Origin: Acidobacteriaceae bacterium
Lineage (GTDB): Bacteria; Acidobacteriota; Terriglobia; Terriglobales; Acidobacteriaceae
NCBI GenBank assembly: GCA_903642265.1
Contig: CAHJWN010000001.1
Location: 62,001 to 126,000 of the forward strand
DNA length: 64,000 nucleotides
Direction: 5' to 3'
Numbering within the stretch: position 1 is the first letter of the stretch; the number at the start of each line of letters is the position of its first letter. The notes under the pieces are model-generated. The model ran no database searches. It was not told the DNA's origin and was given only the letters and a program-made list of their open reading frames with translations. Positions 17,652 to 24,628 of the stretch are shown one piece after another. The position numbers were made by a program, and so were the translations under genes.

Positions 17652-20600
17652 CTAGAGGGTGGCTACGGCTGCGGTGATGGCGATCGACGAAGCAAGTTGC
17701 GCCGTGGTGAGGAGATTCCGCCAGAACAGTGAGCCACCGATCACCTTTTGCGGCACGACCACAACGTCGCCCGGATCGAGCTTCGTCGAGAGAACGGAGG
17801 GGTCGAAGAGCCCGCCTGAATGCCGTCCAATGACCGACCCATTGGCACGGATCACGAAGATGTCTTTGCGATTCGCCGTGTCGCTTGTGCCGCCGGCATG
17901 CTGCAGATACCACGCAGCTGTTCTGCCGGGGGTAAAGGTAAGCGCGGTGGCGTTATAGACCTGCCCGGTCACAAGAACGAATCCCGGACGCTTGGGGACA
18001 GTCAGCACGTCACCCTGGCGCAGCTCGATATCAACGGGTGTGCCTTCCCAGCTGCTGAGGTCCGCAGTGATATGCACAACCAGGCGGCCCGTTGGCGGTT
18101 CGGTCTTCAAGCGCGCCAGCACCTGGTCCTGCTGTGCCTGGATCAGCTTCAGGGTTGCTCCAGAATCGGCCGAGCCCAGGTTGGGTGCGAGACGTGCTGA
18201 AGCCGAGCTCGTCTCAATTTGGCGAATCATCTCCTCGCGGCTCTTCTGCTCAAGAGCGCGCACCTGGTCGCGCACCAGCACGGCTCCAGCAGGGTAGGCT
18301 GTCTCGCGAAAGCCTCCGGCACGTCGGAGAACGGAGCTGAGCCGCTCCCCTTCGCGGAAGCCATAGATCCCGGGGAACGGGACCTGACCATTGATTTGTA
18401 CTGACTGGCCGATCTCGTTCCAGCCTGTGATCTGATGAATGGTGAGGATGTCGCCTGGCTTGAGCAGAACATCGGCTCCCGGCTCAGTACCCATCACCGC
18501 CGCGCCGATAGGCACCGTCACAAGGCTCCCGGCGACCCGGTTTCCGTTCAGCACTCCATAGCTGGTCAAGTCGGCGTTGTCGAGCAGGGCGTCGCGCTTG
18601 AAGCCACCAGCCATACGAACCAGCTGAGCGACCGTCATGCCCCTGGACATGGGATAGGTGGTCGGGTGCAAGACCTCGCCCTGGATCGTCACTTTCGGAG
18701 CATCTACCTGGTAGCGGCCCAAAATGCGAATCGTATCAAACGGCTGCAGCTCGACGTTCCCATTCCCGATCAGCACGTCCGGCACGTTGAAGTTGATCGT
18801 TTCGGCGTGAAGATCGGGGGGCACCAGCCGAATGATTTCTCCATTCGGAGCAGGCTCCGGCAGGAGGTCCTGGTAACTGTGCAGGACATCCCCCAGGCGC
18901 ATGCCTTCACGGAACGACTGGCGGCCGGGACGCAGGACGTGTCCTTCGAGATAGATTGCACGCTGGCTATAAGGGAGGATCGGTGCGACTCGAATACGAT
19001 CTCCGTCCTGGACCTGGAATGCGGCGATGGCGGTGTAGTCGGAAGCGATGGTCGCTGTGCGGGACGCCTCCAGGGTTAACGTCTCGCGCTGTTGATTCGT
19101 ATCAATCCGTTCGATCGTGATGTTCGCAAGCGAGGCGGCAGCCGTAAAGCCGCCAGCATCTTCGATTACAGAGCCCAGAGTTGTTTGACCGGGCCCCACC
19201 TCGTAGATCGCCGGGCGCTTGACTGCACCCGAGACCGCTACCTGGACCCCTGCAGGAGGCACAAGCAGGGTATCTCCACTCTCGAAGCGAACGCCCTTGC
19301 TGCGCACGCCATGAAGAAGAAACTCATAGAGATCAATGTCCTCGACGAGCTTTTCTCCGCGAAGATGCTTCGCGATGCGAAGCGACCCGACTGCCGTGGG
19401 CCCGCCTGCTGCGAAGAGCGCGCTCAAGGGGGTGGCAAGCGAGCTGATGTCATAGCCGCCCGGCCGTTGCACATCGCCAACAACGTACACCCGCACCGAG
19501 CGGAGGCGCGACACGGTCACGCTGAGCTTCACATCGCGATATTGCTTCTTCAGCGCATCTTCGATCAGGCTCTCCGCACGTTGCAGCGGAAGACCGGAAA
19601 CATCGAGCGAACCCGCGTCAGGCAACAGGATACGGCCATCGCGATCGACGATGCGATTGAGACTCTGAGTGACTCCGCCCCACATATTGATCGTCAGCGT
19701 ATCCCCGGCACCCAGGACATAATCGGGGCCCAACGAAACGTCCAGCGGAGTGTCGCGTCCCGAACCAGCGCGTGAGGCCGCAGAGACATCGCGGTTCACA
19801 AAGACCTCCGAGCCAAATCGCCTGAGCGGGGCCGTAGGCTGGGGAATCTGCGTATACAGATCACGCATCGATTGCAGGTTGTAAGGCGTTGGTTGGCGAA
19901 GGACCCTGGGCGCATCGGTCGAGGCGTTCACGGTCTCTCGGTCTCGCTTCAAATCCCTCCCGGAGGGATTGTCAGGCGTGCCAATCGACCGAACCATGCC
20001 GGTCGGTCCATCTCCCCGAATGGGCGGTGCAAGCGCAAATGCCGTGAGCTTGTCAGAGTCCAATCCCCCCGGTGTAGCGCTTTGTCCAGCAAGTCCGGGA
20101 GCTGCCAGCACGTTGCTTGAGTTCGCACCCAGACTCTGAAGATCGTCCTGCGATACATAGCCTCGCGCGCGAAGGAACGTGGTGATGTTTAACCGCAGAT
20201 CGCTGTTCTCTGCGATCTGGTCGTAGAGCATCTGGTCGGAGATATCGTTGGCGTCGATCGGCGTGCCCTGCTGCTGCAGACGGTCTGCCACCTGCGACTT
20301 CAACTCCACAATCAGGTCGGGATTCTGCTGCAGCATACGGACAATCTGGTCCGACGAGAGCGACACAGGAACCACAAAACTAGGGCTGCTCAAGGACCTG
20401 GCTCGATCATCCTGAGAGCCGTCGCTCTGAGACGTGTCCATCGTTCCGAGGTCCGGACTTGAAGATGACTGTGTCGTGCCCTGCGAAGACGAACCAGGGA
20501 ACGCGGACTGCGCGGGCGCTGATTGCGCCACCAGCCCCATGGAGCCTAACAAGGTCACCGCTGCAACCAGCTGCAAGCTACAGAGGCGCTCCGTCGCAAC

Positions 20601-20657
20601 CGAGACAGGGCCTTGATTCGGTTTGCGCGTGGAACCAGGAGTGGAGCATGTCAGCAT
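17652..20657 (-). CDS. SLBB-domain polysaccharide export protein (Wza-like)
   Basis: About 1001 residues from the ATG at 20657. An open frame continues to 20834, but the extra 59 codons are not protein-like and would overlap the promoter found at 20682-20734. After a signal peptide (LVAAVTLLGSMGLVAQ) come a low-complexity Ser/Gln segment and a helical domain. A Poly_export domain follows near residue 310 (DYVLGAGDTLTINMWGG), then at least five SLBB repeats (VYVVGDVQRPGGYDI, VAVSGAVKRPAIYEV, IYLEGHVLRPG, VTIQGEVLHPTTYPM, VQINGQVPFPGIYGF). A hydrophobic C-terminal segment ends the protein. It should form the outer-membrane translocon. It is much longer than enterobacterial Wza (about 380 residues) and has no lipobox, which is usual for acidobacterial homologues. 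It is the first gene of the export operon. Confidence 0.9.
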   Translation of the reverse strand: MLTCSTPGSTRKPNQGPVSVATERLCSLQLVAAVTLLGSMGLVAQSAPAQSAFPGSSSQGTTQSSSSPDLGTMDTSQSDGSQDDRARSLSSPSFVVPVSLSSDQIVRMLQQNPDLIVELKSQVADRLQQQGTPIDANDISDQMLYDQIAENSDLRLNITTFLRARGYVSQDDLQSLGANSSNVLAAPGLAGQSATPGGLDSDKLTAFALAPPIRGDGPTGMVRSIGTPDNPSGRDLKRDRETVNASTDAPRVLRQPTPYNLQSMRDLYTQIPQPTAPLRRFGSEVFVNRDVSAASRAGSGRDTPLDVSLGPDYVLGAGDTLTINMWGGVTQSLNRIVDRDGRILLPDAGSLDVSGLPLQRAESLIEDALKKQYRDVKLSVTVSRLRSVRVYVVGDVQRPGGYDISSLATPLSALFAAGGPTAVGSLRIAKHLRGEKLVEDIDLYEFLLHGVRSKGVRFESGDTLLVPPAGVQVAVSGAVKRPAIYEVGPGQTTLGSVIEDAGGFTAAASLANITIERIDTNQQRETLTLEASRTATIASDYTAIAAFQVQDGDRIRVAPILPYSQRAIYLEGHVLRPGRQSFREGMRLGDVLHSYQDLLPEPAPNGEIIRLVPPDLHAETINFNVPDVLIGNGNVELQPFDTIRILGRYQVDAPKVTIQGEVLHPTTYPMSRGMTVAQLVRMAGGFKRDALLDNADLTSYGVLNGNRVAGSLVTVPIGAAVMGTEPGADVLLKPGDILTIHQITGWNEIGQSVQINGQVPFPGIYGFREGERLSSVLRRAGGFRETAYPAGAVLVRDQVRALEQKSREEMIRQIETSSASARLAPNLGSADSGATLKLIQAQQDQVLARLKTEPPTGRLVVHITADLSSWEGTPVDIELRQGDVLTVPKRPGFVLVTGQVYNATALTFTPGRTAAWYLQHAGGTSDTANRKDIFVIRANGSVIGRHSGGLFDPSVLSTKLDPGDVVVVPQKVIGGSLFWRNLLTTAQLASSIAITAAVATL

Positions 20658-20681
20658 GAGTTTCTTGTCTCTTCGTCCTCT

Positions 20682-20734
20682 ACCGTAAAGACAGGCAGAC
20701 GCGGGGGTGTCATCGGAACGTCTGGCAAATGTCA
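20682..20734 (-). promoter_or_regulatory. Phased-repeat promoter of the wza-wzi-wzz-wzx operon
   Basis: On the minus strand, TGACAT (20729-20734), AGACGT (20718-20723) and TGACAC (20707-20712) are spaced exactly 11 bp apart. The last is followed after 19 bp by TACGGT (20682-20687) as -10. Transcription would start near 20675, about 18 nt before the ATG at 20657. This supports the short form of the wza-like gene. Confidence 0.65.
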
Positions 20735-20817
20735 TTCTTTTGTTGAGCGGAGAGAGTCGAGCTCTGCAATCGGGGGCGACCTGACATCTCGAGTTCGCGC
20801 AAGTGCCCGCGCTCGAT

Positions 20818-20881
20818 TGACAAACAAGTGACAATCATCAGACCTCTTTGAGACACACTGCCCCGGTGATCCCGCTACAGT
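20818..20881 (+). promoter_or_regulatory. Phased-repeat promoter of the porin-cytochrome c pair
   Basis: TGACAA (20818), TGACAA (20829), AGACCT (20840) and AGACAC (20851) form four copies with an exact 11-bp period. After 19 bp comes TACAGT (20876-20881) as -10. Only 7 bp separate this -10 from the ATG at 20889, so the mRNA would be leaderless unless translation starts at the next in-frame ATG (20943). Confidence 0.65.
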
Positions 20882-20888
20882 TCGGGCT

Positions 20889-21950
20889 ATGGCACAGCCC
20901 TCATTCAAACTTCGACCCTCAGGCTTGGCGTGGCAGCTTCACATGGCCGCTCTTTGCTTGACCGTACTGGCTCTCGCGCCATTCGGGGTCGCCCAGGACA
21001 CGCCGCTGCTCTCCGGCGGTGTTGGCTTCTTCACCTCGACCAATGCGGGTCAGACCAGCTACTTGCCGACGATCCAGCCTTTGTTCGCGGCGCCTCTTGG
21101 CTCCCGCCTGCTGGTGGAATCGCGCGCGATCCTACTGGAGAACTTCGCACCCCATGGGGGCAGTAACCCTGGCTATGACCACACCCATTTCGTCAGCCTC
21201 ACCTATCTCCAGGGCGAATATCTGGTCACGCGACATCTGACAATCATCGGCGGCAGCTTCCTCATCCCGTTCAACACGTATAACGATCGGCTCTCCGAGA
21301 TATGGATTGGGAACTTCCAAGGCGGACCGCTTACTGCCGGCCTAGGCACCGAGGGTACAGGAACTGGGACAGGTGGGATGCTGAGCGGATCTGCCATCTC
21401 CCGCCGCAGATACTCGCTTACCTACGACGGCTATTTCTCCAGCCGTGTGGGCAATCAATACTTTGCCTCCAATCGCTCCGCAGGAGGACGTTCCAGCCTG
21501 TACCTTCCCAAGCGTCGTCTGGAGGTCGGCCTCTCCTACAATCGAGTCCTGCAAGGCACACATGAAAACTTCTATGGCGGTCACCTTTGGTGGGAGCCGG
21601 CAAACTCCGGCTTCGAACTGCGCTCCGAGTTCGCTCGCGGCCACCACGCCCAGGGCTACTGGGTTGAAGCGGCGTATCGCACCCCCGCCTTTGGCGGCTT
21701 CAATAGCATCGTGGGCCGGGTCGAACCCGTATTTCGCATGAACCAGAGCTTCCGTCGCGACATCCTGTTCAGTGACAGCCTGCCACGAGTCAACACACAG
21801 CGTGCAGACTTCGGCATGGACTACAACCTGCCGCACAACACCCGCATACTGACCAGCTATTCGCGGCAATTTGCATCTACCGGAAACTCCAACATCTGGC
21901 AGACAGGCGTCGTCTACCGATTTCTGTTCCCGGCATGGAAAGGAAACTAA
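20889..21950 (+). CDS. Outer-membrane beta-barrel protein paired with a cytochrome c
   Basis: A 353-residue protein with a signal peptide (MAALCLTVLALAPFGVAQ, beginning at residue 19) and then mainly alternating amphipathic strands, ending in the aromatic strand TGVVYRFLFPAW. This fits an outer-membrane barrel; no named family is recognised with certainty. The start may be 20889 (directly behind a -10 box) or 20943, which gives a cleaner signal peptide. The cytochrome gene starts 2 bp after its stop codon. The pair lies opposite the wza-like gene and shares a divergent regulatory region with it. Confidence 0.7.
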   Translation: MAQPSFKLRPSGLAWQLHMAALCLTVLALAPFGVAQDTPLLSGGVGFFTSTNAGQTSYLPTIQPLFAAPLGSRLLVESRAILLENFAPHGGSNPGYDHTHFVSLTYLQGEYLVTRHLTIIGGSFLIPFNTYNDRLSEIWIGNFQGGPLTAGLGTEGTGTGTGGMLSGSAISRRRYSLTYDGYFSSRVGNQYFASNRSAGGRSSLYLPKRRLEVGLSYNRVLQGTHENFYGGHLWWEPANSGFELRSEFARGHHAQGYWVEAAYRTPAFGGFNSIVGRVEPVFRMNQSFRRDILFSDSLPRVNTQRADFGMDYNLPHNTRILTSYSRQFASTGNSNIWQTGVVYRFLFPAWKGN

Positions 21951-21951
21951 G

Positions 21952-22254
21952 ATGAATACAAAGCACGTGATATTAGCGCTAAGCCTTCTTGCATCCTCGG
22001 CCTCCTTTGCGGCTGCGGCGTCCCAGGACCAGGCTCCTTCCACGAGATCCGCGAAGAAACCGACGGCAGCGCAGTCCAACCCGCAACACGACAATGACGG
22101 TGCCCGGATCTTTCACCAGAACTGTTCGCGTTGCCACAACGCTCCGGAAGGTTTCTCACCGAGCATCTCTGGAACCATAGTCAAACACATGCGCGTGCGA
22201 GCGTCGCTCAGCGCAGAAGAGGAAAAGCAGCTACTCCGCTTTCTGAATCCATAG
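21952..22254 (+). CDS. Small periplasmic monohaem cytochrome c
   Basis: A 100-residue protein with a signal peptide (LALSLLASSASFAAAA) and a single haem-binding CSRCH motif (residues about 58-62). A later Met in HMRVRASLS is a plausible sixth ligand. The start is the ATG at 21952, preceded by AAAGGAAA and only 2 bp after the barrel gene. Class I cytochromes of this size shuttle electrons in the periplasm. The tight pairing with an outer-membrane barrel is suggestive but does not prove a transmembrane electron conduit. Confidence 0.85.
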   Translation: MNTKHVILALSLLASSASFAAAASQDQAPSTRSAKKPTAAQSNPQHDNDGARIFHQNCSRCHNAPEGFSPSISGTIVKHMRVRASLSAEEEKQLLRFLNP

Positions 22255-22300
22255 GGCCGCGAGCTTCAACCCGAGCCTGGTTGGCCCGGGCAGGGCGCTT

Positions 22301-22391
22301 CGACCAGGCGATATCTGGTCGGTCCTCCAGTTCAGTGCAACTTATGGAACAAGGCCGTCGTAGTCCCGGGATGCCGACAAGCCTTGTCAGC
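22301..22391. terminator. Hairpins between the convergent cytochrome c and PhyH genes
   Basis: Two inverted repeats lie in the 157-bp convergent gap: CGACCAG/CTGGTCG (22301-22321, 7-bp loop) and GCCGACAAG/CTTGTCAGC (22373-22391, one mismatch). Neither is followed by a T-run, so they are only candidate terminators. Confidence 0.35.
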
Positions 22392-22411
22392 ATCCTGTCA
22401 CCGCAACTGCC

Positions 22412-23350
22412 CTAATCCAGCTGACTCAGCATCCTGAGATACCTGGCGCGTTTAGTTGCTGGCTCCGCCGTCTCAGCGAAAACCACCAGATCCGCCTTTG
22501 AAGGCTGGAGCGTCAGCGGCAACTTCTTCCAGTAGAACTTCAGATCGTCAGAGGTCCAGCCCGCGTAGGTCTTCTCCCACGATTTACCCGACTCGCCAGC
22601 AAAGACGAGGTTTGACGGATTGATGATTCTCCGCGCATCCTGAAATCTGCAGTCGATTGAGAGCCGCATCTGGTCCGTCAGATTGGGTGAAGCTGCGTGC
22701 ACCGTCAGGCTATGAAAGATCAGCACGTCCCCGGCATACACATGGCTGCCAACCCACCCATCTGCAACGGCTGCTGTCTCCTGGATTTCGGGTACGTGAA
22801 GGTTGTCGCGCTCGTGATGCAGGACACCACGGCGATGCGACGCTTCGAGGATCCGCAACGGCCCCATTTCAATAGGACAGTCGTGCAATGGTATCCACGC
22901 TGTATAGAACTCTGTATCTCCGCCCATGAATTCGAAGTCCTGGTGAGCATGGGTCACGAGGCGCTCACAATTTGGGAAGATAAGTCTGCCGATTGGCTTT
23001 GGGTGAACCAGTACCTCTTCGCCTGCAAGCATCGTCATGACTTTCCGCAGGGATGGTTCATGCGGAAGCCGATGCAGCGACTCCAGATTGAAGACTTGCT
23101 GGTACACCCGCTTAAATGCTGGGTCGGGATCGCCGCAGGCAGCGCCCGCGGCCGCTAGTCTGTTCGTCGAGTCGTGCTCCGGCTGGAGCCACCCGGCCTG
23201 CGATAGAACCCGCGTTACGTCCGTCAGGGCAGCGTCTACAGCCTTTTTGTTGAGCAGGTCGCGGACAAGTACGTAGCCCCTCGCACGTAGTTCGCTTTGC
23301 AGAACTGCCGGACTAAGCTCCGATCCACTTACTTCGTGAAAAGCTCTCAC
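22412..23350 (-). CDS. Phytanoyl-CoA dioxygenase (PhyH) family protein
   Basis: A 312-residue Fe(II)/2-oxoglutarate-dependent oxygenase. The facial triad is visible as His136-x-Asp138 in HAHQDFEF and a distal His near 218 in FHSLTVHAASPN. Arg229 (MRLSIDCR) is placed to bind 2-oxoglutarate. Members hydroxylate lipids, sugars or natural products; the substrate here is unknown. The GTG start is preceded by a strong Shine-Dalgarno sequence (GGAGGAG). Transcription comes from a phased TGACA promoter in the divergent region shared with the HPr-kinase-like gene. Confidence 0.85.
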   Translation of the reverse strand: MRAFHEVSGSELSPAVLQSELRARGYVLVRDLLNKKAVDAALTDVTRVLSQAGWLQPEHDSTNRLAAAGAACGDPDPAFKRVYQQVFNLESLHRLPHEPSLRKVMTMLAGEEVLVHPKPIGRLIFPNCERLVTHAHQDFEFMGGDTEFYTAWIPLHDCPIEMGPLRILEASHRRGVLHHERDNLHVPEIQETAAVADGWVGSHVYAGDVLIFHSLTVHAASPNLTDQMRLSIDCRFQDARRIINPSNLVFAGESGKSWEKTYAGWTSDDLKFYWKKLPLTLQPSKADLVVFAETAEPATKRARYLRMLSQLD

Positions 23351-23395
23351 GGCTGTCTCCTCCAGTAACCCGCGTAGGTCCGGGTACTACGAGCG

Positions 23396-23459
23396 ACGAT
23401 AGCGAATTCCACCTGCGAAGGTGTCTGTGGATGGTCTGGTGTTTGTCAATTGATTGTCA
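23396..23459 (-). promoter_or_regulatory. Phased-repeat promoter of the PhyH gene
   Basis: Four half-sites with an 11-bp period are seen at 23454-23459, 23443-23448, 23432-23437 and 23421-23426. On the minus strand these read TGACAA, TGACAA, AGACCA and AGACAC. After 19 bp follows TATCGT (23396-23401) as -10. The leader would be about 40 nt and includes the GGAGGAG ribosome-binding site. Confidence 0.65.
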
Positions 23460-23479
23460 CGCACACGATCACGCAACAG

Positions 23480-23532
23480 TGACAATTCCGTGACGTCAGG
23501 ATGACAAACCCCAAATGCTTCTTCACTATCCT
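23480..23532 (+). promoter_or_regulatory. Phased-repeat promoter of the HPr-kinase-like gene
   Basis: TGACAA (23480), TGACGT (23491) and TGACAA (23502) are spaced exactly 11 bp. TATCCT (23527-23532) follows the last after 19 bp. The array faces the one serving PhyH across the 239-bp divergent region. Leader length would be about 50 nt. Confidence 0.65.
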
Positions 23533-23589
23533 CACAAATAGTCGAGAGCCATTCGGGATTGCTGAAGGTTCGTCGTAAAGGACGGCGCA

Positions 23590-24606
23590 ATGTTAGAAGC
23601 AGAAGTTATACACGCCTCACAACCTGGCGGAGCTGTACCCGAACGGCACCGGCCACAGGATGCGCTGCTCTACGATATGGAGCTTGCTCTCCATACAACG
23701 TTCTATCCGCTCGGCTTTGCGGTCGACATCCTGACAAATGATCCAGCCGTTCTGCTTGCGGCCCAGGAGAGCTTTGGCCATCGCCGCATGTGCCATGGCA
23801 AGGCTGCCCTGCAGATTCGCGTTGGGGTAACCGCTACCGAAGGAGGTGCCTGTCCACCTGAACCTGTGCGGCGCGAGTACAACCATCTCTACTCACTCAC
23901 GGCTGACCCTGAAAACCACGCCATCCTGGACCTCAAGACCTGCACCAGCTTCGTTTGGCTCAGTCGTTCTGCGGTAAAGAACAGGCTCTACTTTCGCTAT
24001 AATTTTCTGGAGAAGGTGGTCTATCTGTTACTCGGCGCTTCCGTGGTGACCGACCTTCACGCCGCTTGCGTCAGTAAGAATGGAAAAGGAGTTCTGCTTT
24101 GTGGTCAGTCCGGTGCCGGGAAGTCGACGCTCGCCTATGCCTGTGCTCGGGCGGGATGGACCTATACCTCGGATGACACCAGTTACCTCATCAATGATTC
24201 GACGACGCCTCGCGTCATTGGACATTCGCATCGCATGCGATTCCGTCCCGCAGCAAAGCTCCTCTTTCCGGAACTGGCGAACTACGATGTGACGCCGCGA
24301 ATGGAGGGCAAGCCTTCGCTTGAGATTCCGGCCTCCGAGCTGCCCGTACACTCGACTGCTGTTGAAGCAGATATCAACTGCATTGTGTATCTGAACCGCA
24401 GTCAATCTCTTCGGACTAGAGTTGTCCCGCTGCCCGTTGGGACCGCAACAGAGCGCACACGGAAGGAGCTCTTTTCCTCCGGAGAGATACGTGCGAAGCA
24501 TGAGAAGATCCTGGAGAGCCTCGCGCCTGTGCCTACGTTTGAGCTCCAATACAGCGATCTAGAAGATGCAATCCACGAACTGGATCGCCTGGTAGCAACC
24601 ATATAA
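23590..24606 (+). CDS. HPr-kinase-like P-loop kinase
   Basis: A 338-residue protein. The Walker A motif GQSGAGKST (residues 172-180) followed by SDDTSYL (194-200) is the layout of the HprK C-terminal kinase fold (P-loop plus capping loop). The first 150 residues do not resemble the HprK N-terminal domain. Stand-alone relatives occur in lasso-peptide and other peptide or surface-polysaccharide clusters, where some phosphorylate a Ser of a peptide or a small molecule. No HPr is encoded nearby, so a role in carbon-catabolite control is unlikely. A Shine-Dalgarno sequence (AAAGGA) precedes the ATG. The gene is convergent with the GT87 gene. Confidence 0.8.
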   Translation: MLEAEVIHASQPGGAVPERHRPQDALLYDMELALHTTFYPLGFAVDILTNDPAVLLAAQESFGHRRMCHGKAALQIRVGVTATEGGACPPEPVRREYNHLYSLTADPENHAILDLKTCTSFVWLSRSAVKNRLYFRYNFLEKVVYLLLGASVVTDLHAACVSKNGKGVLLCGQSGAGKSTLAYACARAGWTYTSDDTSYLINDSTTPRVIGHSHRMRFRPAAKLLFPELANYDVTPRMEGKPSLEIPASELPVHSTAVEADINCIVYLNRSQSLRTRVVPLPVGTATERTRKELFSSGEIRAKHEKILESLAPVPTFELQYSDLEDAIHELDRLVATI

Positions 24607-24628
24607 GCTACGCGAAGTCAGATGACGA

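Noticed and set aside
20658-20888. Sigma54-type promoter (GG-N10-GC) in front of the wza operon
   Set aside because: I looked for TGGCAC-N5-TTGC-like elements here and upstream of the radical SAM and CuA genes; the near matches have the wrong spacing.
22384-22400. TTGTCA-N5-CTGTCA, an apparent extra copy of the phased motif
   Set aside because: It lies between convergent genes with no start codon downstream, and its first half belongs to the inverted repeat GCCGACAAG/CTTGTCAGC, so a hairpin explains it better.
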